The translations under genes were made by a program, and so were the position numbers. From Chitinophagia bacterium (GTDB lineage: Bacteria; Bacteroidota; Bacteroidia; Chitinophagales; Chitinophagaceae), in NCBI GenBank assembly GCA_010027295.1, contig RGVM01000096.1, forward strand, positions 1-8,181: a stretch of 8,181 bases of DNA, read 5' to 3'. The notes under the pieces are model-generated. The model saw only the letters and a list, made by a program, of their open reading frames with translations. It ran no database searches and was not told the origin of the DNA. This document shows, in pieces, positions 1-5,916 of the stretch; within the stretch, counting starts at the first letter, position 1; every line of letters starts with the position of its first letter.

Positions 1-1014
1 CCGCCGCTTTCGCGAGTGATGCAGTAGACAGGGACCGACGCGACCGCGGCAGCTTCTCCCTTGACGGCACGCGCCTCCGTTTCTTCCATCCTTCCATCCG
101 CCGACGCGAGTCCTTCCTCATGCTGGCCGATACCCACCTTTTCCGCGACGATGCCAGGGGCGAGCCCTTCCGCACCTACAGCGGACGCATGGCCAGGGCC
201 TACAACCACACCCGGCATTTCCTGACAGGGGAGGAGACCGACCCTGAGTCCTGCTTCCGCGCCTCGCTGGAGCATGCCGTCCAAAAGGGATTCTCCAGAC
301 TCGCACTCGTGGGAGACATCCTCAGCTTCCCTTCCGAGGCGGGCGTGGAATGGACGATGCAACAACTCGCCTCCGTCGGCATCCCGTATGTGTACACCGC
401 CGGAAACCACGACTGGCACTACGAGGGCATGGAGGGCAGCTCGAACGAACTGCGTCGACAATGGAGCGCAGAGAGACTGCAACCGCTCTACGGGTCGACC
501 GACCCGCTGTTCCACCTCGAACCCATGGGCGACACAGACCTGCTCCTCATCGACAATTCCACCTACGAGATCCTGCCCGAGCAGCTCGACTTCTTCCGGG
601 AACGAAAACGCAAAGGCCGGCCGATGCTTCTGCTCCTGCACATCCCGCTCTATGTGCCCGGCAGGCCGCTGGGATTCGGGTGCGGCCACCCCGACTGGAA
701 GGCGGCGAACGACCGCAGCTGGCAGCTGGAACGCCGACAGCCCTGGCGCACGGAGGGACACACACGCACCACGATGGCCTTCCACCGGGCCGTCTTCCGT
801 TCGGACGATGGCCTTCCACCGGGCCGTCTTCCGTTCGGAGCAGGTCATGGGCATCCTCGCCGGTCATATCCATAGTCCGTCGGTGGATGTGGTGGACGGC
901 ATCCCGCAGATCGTCACCGAGGCCAATGCCCGCGGCGCTCACCTCGAAGTGGAACTGCTGCCGCTGGCATCGGCGGAGGATGCGGGACCGATGAGGTCCC
1001 AGAGATTGCCATAG
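1..1014 (+). pseudogene. Metallophosphoesterase (calcineurin-like), 5'-partial, frameshifted by a 34-bp duplication
   Basis: This is a calcineurin-like metallophosphoesterase, a family of dinuclear-metal hydrolases acting on phosphomonoesters, phosphodiesters or nucleotides; the substrate cannot be told. The frame is open to the left edge, and the ATG at 120 lies inside the first beta strand (FLMLADTHL), so the true start is outside the window. Motifs in order are DTH just after 120, GD at 312-317, GNHD at 402-413 and the HIPLY histidine at 639-641. The final motif, GHIH at 862-873, lies one frame over. A perfect 34-bp tandem duplication at 771-839 causes the switch: removing one copy restores one continuous reading frame ending at 1014. 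As written, translation stops at 873-875 after a meaningless tail. The product is probably inactive unless the duplication is an assembly error or reversible. The 3' end overlaps the convergent VOC gene by 76 bp. Confidence 0.85.
771..839 (+). repeat. Perfect 34-bp tandem duplication causing a frameshift
   Basis: Copy one is 771-804 and copy two is 805-838; all 34 bases are identical, and the first base of a third copy also matches at 839. The unit begins ACGATGGCCTTCC. Because 34 is not a multiple of three, the second copy shifts the metallophosphoesterase frame by one. Both copies encode the same TMAFHRAVFRS stretch, in two different frames. The lack of any divergence suggests a recent event or an assembly error. 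Confidence 0.97.
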
Positions 1015-1370
1015 AGGTCGGCAAACACGCCCACGCGCCCGTAGGCCTCGTCACGCGGGCCGTTGACAAATCTCACGCCCCTGGAGCGATAGGCATCGTA
1101 GTCGCGGTCGAAATCGTCGGTGTGGAGGAAGAGGAAGACCCGCCCGCCCGTCTGACGGCCGACAGCCGCCTGCTGCTCCCCGTTGGCGGCCCGGGCCAGC
1201 AGGAGCGCACATCCATCCGCCGACCCGCGCGGCCGAACACGCACCCAGCGCTTCTCCGGCGTCAGCACGGTGTCCTCCAGAAGCTCGAAGCCGAGGACTT
1301 CGGTATAGTAGCGGATGGCCTCGTCGTAGTCGATCACGACGAGGCTGATATTGGCCAGGGTCTGTCGCAT
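939..1370 (-). CDS. VOC-superfamily (glyoxalase/bleomycin-resistance fold) protein
   Basis: This 143-residue protein has the vicinal-oxygen-chelate fold, used by metal-dependent lyases, dioxygenases and small-molecule binding proteins; the substrate is unknown. The sequence shows the family's opening (ISLVVIDYDEAIRYY followed by LGFELLED), the central HTDDFD stretch, and the closing YGNLWDLIGP. The start at 1370 is chosen because MRQTLANISLV begins right at the first beta strand; the open frame goes on to 1466, but that extension is lysine-rich and unlike the family. After the family-typical end near 984 the protein carries a 14-residue serine-rich tail that reads into the antisense of the metallophosphoesterase gene. 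Metal ligands cannot be assigned safely, and the usual early histidine is not evident. It is separated from the cys operon by 445 bp and is probably a separate transcript. Confidence 0.85.
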   Translation of the reverse strand: MRQTLANISLVVIDYDEAIRYYTEVLGFELLEDTVLTPEKRWVRVRPRGSADGCALLLARAANGEQQAAVGRQTGGRVFLFLHTDDFDRDYDAYRSRGVRFVNGPRDEAYGRVGVFADLYGNLWDLIGPASSADASGSSSTSR

Positions 1371-1403
1371 GCGCTTTTTCAGTTTTTTATCCTGTCGTAG
1401 ATG

Positions 1404-1431
1404 AAAAGGTAAGATACTGAGCCTACGCAAA
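1404..1431 (-). promoter_or_regulatory. Weak candidate promoter for the VOC gene (Bacteroidota type)
   Basis: On the minus strand TACCTTTT (1404-1411) resembles the TAnnTTTG -7 element with one mismatch, and TTTG lies at 1428-1431. The 16-base spacer is shorter than the usual 19-21. The leader would be about 30 nt and is A-rich just before the ATG at 1370. This is only a candidate. Confidence 0.25.
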
Positions 1432-1456
1432 GAGGATATCTTCTTCAATGCCATTG

Positions 1457-1530
1457 AGTATCTCAACCGAACCTGCCGCTGAGATCACGCCAAAAGTTCC
1501 CACCCAGAACCTTGTCGTGGTTGAGATACT
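1457..1530. repeat. 12-bp perfect inverted repeat with 50-bp loop
   Basis: AGTATCTCAACC at 1457-1468 is the exact reverse complement of GGTTGAGATACT at 1519-1530. A degraded third copy, GGTAAGATACT, lies at 1408-1418 in the orientation of the right arm. The function is unknown. It may be the trace of a mobile element, or an RNA stem if the region is transcribed. Confidence 0.6.
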
Positions 1531-1630
1531 TCCGCGTGGCAACCAGACCGATCAACCGTTTCCGCAGCGTAAATGGCATCCACACACAGAAGGTCACAAC
1601 CGGAATGAAACGATGCGCCAGGGGAAACAC
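1463..1630 (-). other. Possible small gene or C-terminal gene remnant, function unknown
   Basis: A minus-strand frame of 55 codons runs from a possible GTG (1628-1630) to TGA (1463-1465). The predicted peptide looks protein-like, with a hydrophobic start (FIPVVTFCVWMPF), then a basic stretch (TLRKRLIGLVATRKYL), and the ending GNFWRDLSGRFG. There is no ATG, and a TAG lies a few codons upstream inside the first units of the 19-bp array. It could be the C-terminal remnant of a gene whose 5' part was replaced by the array, a short genuine gene, or chance. Codon third positions look less GC-biased than in the neighbouring genes. I do not recognise a family. Confidence 0.25.
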
Positions 1631-1672
1631 CCCCGGTTTTGAGAACTACCCCATGTCCTGAGAACCGGGACC

Positions 1673-1704
1673 GGTTTTGAGAACTACCCACGGTTCTCAA
1701 AACC
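1673..1704. other. Perfect 12-bp hairpin inside the 19-bp array
   Basis: Units 3 and 4 form a perfect inverted repeat: GGTTTTGAGAAC (1673-1684), 8-base loop, GTTCTCAAAACC (1693-1704). No U tract follows on either strand, so it is not a classic intrinsic terminator, but it could slow or protect the 3' end of a cys-operon transcript. Confidence 0.6.
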
Positions 1705-1730
1705 CCCGTATGTCCTCAGAACTACCCCCA

Positions 1731-1779
1731 GTTCTCAAAACTCCCGCATGTCCTGAGAACCGGGGGGAGTTTTGAGGAC
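1731..1779. other. 15-bp inverted repeat linking array units 6 and 8
   Basis: GTTCTCAAAACTCCC (1731-1745) pairs with GGGAGTTTTGAGGAC (1765-1779); the only departure is one T/G position, which is a G-U pair in plus-strand RNA. The 19-base loop holds unit 7. Here the pairing also covers spacer bases, so this part of the array may have arisen by inverted duplication. Confidence 0.55.
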
Positions 1780-1815
1780 AGGACCGGCATGGGTGGACGA
1801 GGATGTAAAGGAAAC

Positions 1816-2826
1816 CTACACCAATTTCCAGATAATCCTTGCGCTCCAGACGATGACGAGCAGGCCCAACAGGACATAGGCCGTCTTCCGGGGCAGACGA
1901 CCCGCCAGCCGGGCCGCGAAGGGTGCCGCCAACAGGCTACCGGCCATCAGCCCGATGACGACCTTCCAATGGCTCACACCGATGATGACGAAAAAGGTCA
2001 CCGCGCTGACGAGCGTGATGAAGAACTCCGTCAGACTCACCGTGCCGACCACGAAACGATGACTGCGGCCATTCCCGACGAGCGTGGACGTGACAATGGG
2101 TCCCCATCCGCCACCACCGAAGGAGTCGAAGAAGCCGCCGAAGGCCGCCAGCCAGCCGTGACGACGGAAACGCTTCCGCACGCGGACCGGACGGTACGCG
2201 TTCCAGATGAACTTCACCCCGATCAGCATCGTATAGACGGCCACGGCCGGCCGGATCCAGCTCCCCAACCCCTCTCCCAGCCATACCAGGAAGACGGCCC
2301 CCGCGGCCGCGCCGAGAAGTCCGGGTATCACCAGCACGCGGAACAGCCTGGGGTTCACATTCCCGAAACGATAGTGGCTGTAGCCGCTGGCAGCACTCGC
2401 GAACAGCTCCGACGTATGCACGCCCGCACTGATGGCGGCGGGCCCCACACCCGTCGACAACAGGATCGAGGAACTTGTGACCCCATACCCCATGCCTAGC
2501 GAACCGTCGATCATCTGCGCCAGGAAGCCCGCCAGCAGGAACCAGCGGAACTCCGCATCGACCATCCCATACCATCCGTTCACTGCGGAGAAGGCGTCCT
2601 TCAGACTGATGCCGCGGTACAGGAAGACGATCAGCAGAATGGCGAAGACGGCGAGACTCAGGCTGGCGACCTTCCGCCAATGCCGGGCGGCGGCCATGCC
2701 ATCGGCAGTCCTCTGAGCGGGACCTGTGGCAACCTTTGGCCTTGGTAGCGACATACGCCTCCAGCTGCCCCGAGCATGGGCTCCGGACGCCGGAGCCTCC
2801 GGCATGCGTATGTCGGAAGGGGTCAT
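1816..2826 (-). CDS. TSUP (TauE/SafE) family anion permease
   Basis: This is a 336-residue integral membrane protein of the TSUP family, whose members carry sulfite, sulfate, sulfoacetate or other sulfur anions across the inner membrane. The two glycine-rich family signatures are visible: GSLGMGYG (about 108-115) and DSFGGGGWGP (about 234-243). Some eight hydrophobic segments run from about residue 53 to 333. The ATG at 2826 overlaps the cysN stop as ATGA, which suggests translational coupling. The first 43 residues are proline/arginine-rich, not membrane-like, and contain a strong hairpin, so translation may instead start at M25 (2754) or M44 (2697, MAAARHWRKV). As the last gene of the cysHDN operon it most likely supplies sulfate or exports excess sulfite. 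Direction and substrate are inferred from context only. Confidence 0.85.
   Translation of the reverse strand: MTPSDIRMPEAPASGAHARGSWRRMSLPRPKVATGPAQRTADGMAAARHWRKVASLSLAVFAILLIVFLYRGISLKDAFSAVNGWYGMVDAEFRWFLLAGFLAQMIDGSLGMGYGVTSSSILLSTGVGPAAISAGVHTSELFASAASGYSHYRFGNVNPRLFRVLVIPGLLGAAAGAVFLVWLGEGLGSWIRPAVAVYTMLIGVKFIWNAYRPVRVRKRFRRHGWLAAFGGFFDSFGGGGWGPIVTSTLVGNGRSHRFVVGTVSLTEFFITLVSAVTFFVIIGVSHWKVVIGLMAGSLLAAPFAARLAGRLPRKTAYVLLGLLVIVWSARIIWKLV
2750..2814. repeat. Nested inverted repeats at the 5' end of the TSUP gene
   Basis: The outer arms are GACATACGC (2750-2758) and GCGTATGTC (2806-2814). Inside them is a perfect 8-bp hairpin with a 3-base loop, GGCTCCGG-ACG-CCGGAGCC (2779-2797). The structure falls in the poorly conserved N-terminal coding region of the permease. 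It covers the alternative start codons M8 and M25, the latter following a GGAGG. It could modulate permease translation relative to cysN, or be a small palindromic insertion. Confidence 0.7.
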
Positions 2827-4067
2827 GACTGGAAGAGTACGGCTGCGACAGTGCCGTTGCCTGTTTCGTCGATCAGGATGGCGCTCCCGTTGGCGGGGAG
2901 CCGCTCGAAGGGGTCGCAGGCCAGGGGTGCAGCCGTCCGCAGCCGGGCACGCACGACCTCGTTTAGGCCGATGGACTCGCCCGCCGGAAGCGCGTCGAGG
3001 GTGTTCACATCCACCCTGTGCTCCAGGCTCCGGACGACGGCCCGCACCAAACGGCTGTTCTGCTGCAATAGGTAGCGGTTGCCCGCCCGCAGCGGCTTCT
3101 CGTCAAGCCAGCAGAGCATGACATCGAACTCCTGCCGGACCTCGGGAAGATGGTCCGAGGGAATGATGGCGTCGCCCCGGCCCACGTCGATGTCGTCTTC
3201 GAGATGCAGCACGACCGACTGCGGGGCCCATGCCTCCTCCACCTCGCGACCCGCGACTTCGATGCGGGCAATCCTCGTGGCAGCGTTCAATGGCAGCACC
3301 GTCACCGCATCGCCCTTGCGATAGACGCCACCGGCAATGCGTCCCGCATACCCGCGGTAGTCGGGCAGGTCGGCCGTCTGAGGACGGATCACGTACTGCA
3401 CCTGGAAACGGGGACGCGCATCGGCGGCAGGGTCGGGGACCTCCACCTCCTCGAGATGGCGGAGCAGGGAAGGACCCTCATACCATGGCATCGAAGTGGA
3501 TGCGTCCACGATGTTGTCGCCGCGCAAGGCGCTGATGGGGATATAGGTGACATCTGTAAGGCCAAGCCTGGAAGCCACTTCCCTGTAATCCTCCACGATT
3601 CGGTTGTATGCACCCTCATCGAATCCGATAAGGTCCATCTTGTTGATGGCGACGACCACCCGGGGGATGCGCAGCATCGAGGCGATGATGCTGTGCCTCC
3701 GCGTCTGCTCCACCACGCCGTGGCGGGCATCCACGAGGATGACGACCAGTTCGGCATGGCTCGCGCCGGTGATCATGTTGCGCGTGTACTGGATATGCCC
3801 GGGCGCGTCGGCGATGATGAACTTGCGCCGCGGCGTCGAGAAGTAGCGGTAGGCGACGTCGATGGTGATGCCCTGTTCCCGCTCGGCCCTGAGGCCGTCG
3901 GTGAGGAGGGCCAGGTCCACCTGCCCGTCCTCGCGCCGGCGGCTGCTGCGTTCCAGCGCCTCGAGCTGGTCGGCGAGGATGCTCTTGCTGTCGAACAGCA
4001 GCCGTCCGATGAGCGTGCTTTTCCCGTCGTCCACGCTGCCCGCCGTGATGAATCTCAACAAGTCCAT
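2823..4067 (-). CDS. cysN: Sulfate adenylyltransferase subunit 1 (ATP sulfurylase GTPase subunit)
   Basis: CysN is the GTPase subunit of the heterodimeric ATP sulfurylase; GTP hydrolysis drives CysD to form adenylyl sulfate (APS) from sulfate and ATP in the cytoplasm. The 414 residues show a full translation-factor-like GTPase domain: P-loop GSVDDGKS (10-17), GITID (66-70), DAPGH (87-91), NKMD (142-145) and the SAL motif further on, followed by two beta-barrel domains. It is shorter than the E. coli protein (475 residues) and has no fused CysC (APS kinase) domain; the sequence ends at VAAVLFQS. The ATG at 4067 lies 9 nt after the cysD stop, and the stop overlaps the start of the TSUP gene by 4 nt, so it is firmly inside an operon. 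The start is fixed by the conserved MDLLRFITAGSVDDGKST opening. Confidence 0.96.
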   Translation of the reverse strand: MDLLRFITAGSVDDGKSTLIGRLLFDSKSILADQLEALERSSRRREDGQVDLALLTDGLRAEREQGITIDVAYRYFSTPRRKFIIADAPGHIQYTRNMITGASHAELVVILVDARHGVVEQTRRHSIIASMLRIPRVVVAINKMDLIGFDEGAYNRIVEDYREVASRLGLTDVTYIPISALRGDNIVDASTSMPWYEGPSLLRHLEEVEVPDPAADARPRFQVQYVIRPQTADLPDYRGYAGRIAGGVYRKGDAVTVLPLNAATRIARIEVAGREVEEAWAPQSVVLHLEDDIDVGRGDAIIPSDHLPEVRQEFDVMLCWLDEKPLRAGNRYLLQQNSRLVRAVVRSLEHRVDVNTLDALPAGESIGLNEVVRARLRTAAPLACDPFERLPANGSAILIDETGNGTVAAVLFQS

Positions 4068-4076
4068 GTGCCTGCT

Positions 4077-4985
4077 TTAGAAATATCCACCCTTCTTCCT
4101 GTCCTCCATCGCGGCCTCCGTGACCCTGTCGTCGATGCGCGTCTCGCCGCGCTCGCTGATGCGCGTGGCGCGGATCTCGTCGACGACCTCGTCGAGCGTG
4201 GAGGCCAGGCTTTCGACGGCCGCTGTGCAGGTCATGTCGCCCACGGTACGGTAGCGGACGCTGCGCTGCACCACGGTGTCCGTCTCATCGATGGTGATGA
4301 ACGGACTGACGGCGATGAGCTGACCCTCGTGCACCAGCACCTCGCGCTCATGCGCGAAATAGATCGAGGGAAGGGGGATGGCCTCCTTCCGGATATAGCT
4401 CCACACATCCAGCTCGGTCCAGTTGCTGATGGGGAAGACGCGTACGTTCTCGCCCTTGTGGATGCGGCCGTTGTAGATATCCCAGAGCTCGGGCCGCTGC
4501 AGCTTGGGGTCCCACTCGCCGAAATCGTTCCGCACCGAGAAGATGCGCTCCTTGGCGCGGGCCTTCTCCTCGTCACGGCGCGCGCCACCGATGCAGGCGT
4601 CGAAGCCGAACTCCTCGATGGTGTCGAGCAGGGTGAAGGTCTGCAGCCAGTTGCGGCTCGCGAACTTGCCACCGGGCTCCTTCAGCCCGCGCTGCCGTAT
4701 CGTCTGGCCCACTTCGCGCACGATCAGTTGCGCCCCTGTCTCCCGCGCCATCCTGTCGCGGTACTCGAGCACCTCGGGGAAGTTGTGGCCCGTGTCGACA
4801 TGCACCAGCGGGAAGGGGATGCGCCCAGGCGCGAAGGCCTTCTCCGCCAGCCGTACGAGGGTGATGGAGTCCTTCCCTCCGCTGAAGAGCAGGGCCGGCC
4901 GCTCGAACTGCGCGGCCACTTCCCGAAGGATGTAGATGCTCTCCGACTCCAGCTGGTCGAGATAGTCCAATCGATTCCGTCTCAT
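4077..4985 (-). CDS. cysD: Sulfate adenylyltransferase subunit 2 (ATP sulfurylase catalytic subunit)
   Basis: CysD is the catalytic PP-loop subunit of ATP sulfurylase, which adenylates sulfate to APS in partnership with the CysN GTPase. The PP-loop SGGKDS sits at residues 35-40. HVDTGHNFPEV and the closing ERGETRIDDR...KKGGYF are highly typical of the family. Starting at the ATG at 4985 gives 302 residues, the same length as E. coli CysD. The frame stays open further upstream, to about 5225, but that would run across the end of cysH and adds arginine-rich sequence foreign to the family, so it is rejected. It begins 32 nt after the cysH stop and ends 9 nt before cysN. Confidence 0.97.
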   Translation of the reverse strand: MRRNRLDYLDQLESESIYILREVAAQFERPALLFSGGKDSITLVRLAEKAFAPGRIPFPLVHVDTGHNFPEVLEYRDRMARETGAQLIVREVGQTIRQRGLKEPGGKFASRNWLQTFTLLDTIEEFGFDACIGGARRDEEKARAKERIFSVRNDFGEWDPKLQRPELWDIYNGRIHKGENVRVFPISNWTELDVWSYIRKEAIPLPSIYFAHEREVLVHEGQLIAVSPFITIDETDTVVQRSVRYRTVGDMTCTAAVESLASTLDEVVDEIRATRISERGETRIDDRVTEAAMEDRKKGGYF

Positions 4986-5017
4986 CGTCAAAACAAACTG
5001 TCTGCTCGGTCTTGTAT

Positions 5018-5761
5018 TTATTTCGCCTGCGCCCCGTGGACATGCAGGCCGCATTCCTTGCCGCCGCCCTGCTCCCACCACCAGCGGCCCGCACGGACAT
5101 CCTCGCCGGGCCTGACGGCACGGGTGCAGGGCGCGCATCCGATGCTCACGAAGCCGCGATCGTGTAGGGTGTTGTAGGGCACTTCCAGCCGCCGCACTTC
5201 CTCCCTCACTGCATGGTCGTCCCATGCCAGCAGCGGATGGTACTTATAGAGTCCATAGGCCCCATCCCACTCGACCATGGGCATCCCCTCCCGGCCGGAA
5301 CCCTGTCCCGACCGGATACCCGTGATCCATACGGCAGCGCCCAGCAGGGCCTCCCGCAGGGGCTCGACCTTCCGGATCCTGCAGCACTCCTTTCTAAGTT
5401 CGATATTCTGATAGAATGCATTGGGCCCATGCCGTGTGACGAAATCCCGCAACCCCACTTCAGCCGGATGGTAGGTCTGTATGGTGAGCCCGTAGGCCTC
5501 GAGGGTGGCCGACCAGGTGGCATAGGTCTCCGGAAAGAGCCGCCCCGTGTCGAGGGTGAAGATACGCACCGGCAGGCCCTCCCTGGCGATCCAATGGGTC
5601 AGCAGCTGGTCCTCCATCCCGAAGGAGGTGGAGAAGACGACACGCCCGGGGAACGCCTCGCAGAGGTTGCGGATGGCCGCCACCGGATGCAGTCCCGTGA
5701 GCCGATCCACCCACCCCTCCGGGTCGGGTTTTTGAACCGTGTCTGTGGATGAAATCTCCAA
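5018..5761 (-). CDS. cysH: Assimilatory adenylyl-sulfate (APS) reductase, iron-sulfur type
   Basis: This 247-residue enzyme of the CysH family reduces activated sulfate to sulfite with thioredoxin-type electrons. The PAPS-reductase fold is shown by VVFSTSFGMEDQLL (41-54) and FTLDTGRLFPET (68-79). The cysteine pair CC (126-127) together with CAPC (209-212) forms the [4Fe-4S] ligand set found in APS reductases and absent from E. coli-type PAPS reductase. The catalytic cysteine is in KECGLH (C237). This fits a window in which CysDN make APS and no CysC kinase is seen. The start codon is TTG at 5761: an in-frame TGA lies five codons upstream and the next in-frame ATG is too far in. It is the first gene of the cysH-cysD-cysN-TSUP operon. 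Confidence 0.93.
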   Translation of the reverse strand: MEISSTDTVQKPDPEGWVDRLTGLHPVAAIRNLCEAFPGRVVFSTSFGMEDQLLTHWIAREGLPVRIFTLDTGRLFPETYATWSATLEAYGLTIQTYHPAEVGLRDFVTRHGPNAFYQNIELRKECCRIRKVEPLREALLGAAVWITGIRSGQGSGREGMPMVEWDGAYGLYKYHPLLAWDDHAVREEVRRLEVPYNTLHDRGFVSIGCAPCTRAVRPGEDVRAGRWWWEQGGGKECGLHVHGAQAK

Positions 5762-5765
5762 TTGT

Positions 5766-5780
5766 CTACTATTTCAGTAG
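5766..5780. promoter_or_regulatory. Short dyad (candidate operator) just upstream of cysH
   Basis: CTACTATTTCAGTAG is an inverted repeat with 5-bp arms (CTACT/AGTAG) and a 5-bp centre. It lies 4 bp before the TTG start of cysH and directly beside the predicted -7 element, so it spans the likely transcription start. A repressor bound here would block the promoter; alternatively the leader RNA could form a small hairpin. The regulator is unknown. An Rrf2-type or other sulfur-responsive repressor is a guess. Confidence 0.45.
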
Positions 5781-5781
5781 G

Positions 5782-5814
5782 CAAATATAGTCTAATCCCT
5801 CGAAACCTCGCCAA
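5782..5814 (-). promoter_or_regulatory. Candidate Bacteroidota-type promoter of the cysHDN operon
   Basis: On the minus strand TATATTTG (5782-5789) fits the TAnnTTTG -7 consensus of Bacteroidota exactly, and TTG (5812-5814) can serve as the -33 element with a 22-base spacer, slightly longer than usual. Transcription would start near 5776, leaving a leader of roughly 15 nt before cysH. Confidence 0.5.
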
Positions 5815-5874
5815 GGGGGTGGCAAATCGAGGATTCCACGAGCCTTCCATGGGGAGGATATCCGCATCTCGCAT

Positions 5875-5905
5875 ATTCGAGCTTGCCATCATTGAATTAT
5901 CTTTT
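5875..5905 (+). promoter_or_regulatory. Weak candidate promoter for the secreted-protein operon
   Basis: TATCTTTT (5898-5905) resembles TAnnTTTG with one mismatch, and TTCG (5875-5878) resembles the -33 TTTG with a 19-base spacer. The leader would be under 10 nt. It would be divergent from the cysH promoter in the same 155-bp intergenic region, which holds no other gene. Confidence 0.3.
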
Positions 5906-5916
5906 ACGCATTCTCC

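Larger units (their letters stand above)
1636..1787. repeat. Eight-unit array of GTYYTSARRAC near-palindromes with exact 19-bp period
   Basis: Eight 11-bp units start at 1636, 1655, 1674, 1693, 1712, 1731, 1750 and 1769, always 19 bp apart, with 8-bp spacers rich in C or G runs. All fit GTYYTSARRAC. Each unit joins two different half-sites chosen from GTTTT (a), GTTCT (b) and GTCCT (c): a/b, c/b, a/b, b/a, c/b, b/a, c/b, a/c. The positions 19 bp before and after the array do not fit. A 19-bp period does not preserve codons, so this is not a protein repeat. It lies between the 3' end of the TSUP gene and the VOC gene, so it is in the 3' untranslated region of the cys operon if transcription continues. 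Possible roles are a protein-binding array, a structured RNA element, or a repeated genomic element. Confidence 0.9.

Noticed and set aside
851..862. GHGH in the frameshifted tail as a replacement metal site
   Set aside because: It arises from reading the wrong frame; the real GHIH with its flanking family sequence is in the next frame.
120..875. Metallophosphoesterase as an intact 251-residue gene from ATG 120 to TAG 873
   Set aside because: The ATG lies inside the first beta strand of a frame open to the window edge, and the end is an out-of-frame tail created by the 34-bp duplication.
1371..1466. N-terminal extension of the VOC protein
   Set aside because: The extra 32 residues are basic and precede the family's first strand; they cover the likely promoter and leader.
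1448..1642. Plus-strand 64-codon open frame in the gene-poor stretch
   Set aside because: No recognisable protein features; the opposite strand has a more protein-like frame, and neither is secure.
1673..1779. Intrinsic terminators of the cys operon
   Set aside because: Stable hairpins exist but no U tract follows on either strand, so only a general 3'-end role is possible.
1636..1787. CRISPR array
   Set aside because: The repeats are 11 bp, degenerate and near-palindromic, with 8-bp spacers; there are no long unique spacers and no cas genes.
3150..5177. Long plus-strand open frame of 675 codons opposite cysN and cysD
   Set aside because: It is antisense to two well-conserved genes and its translation is low-complexity and histidine/aspartate-rich; it is a product of GC-rich codon bias.
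4986..5225. N-terminal extension of cysD
   Set aside because: It would overlap the 3' part of cysH and adds arginine-rich sequence not found in CysD; the 302-residue form matches the family length.
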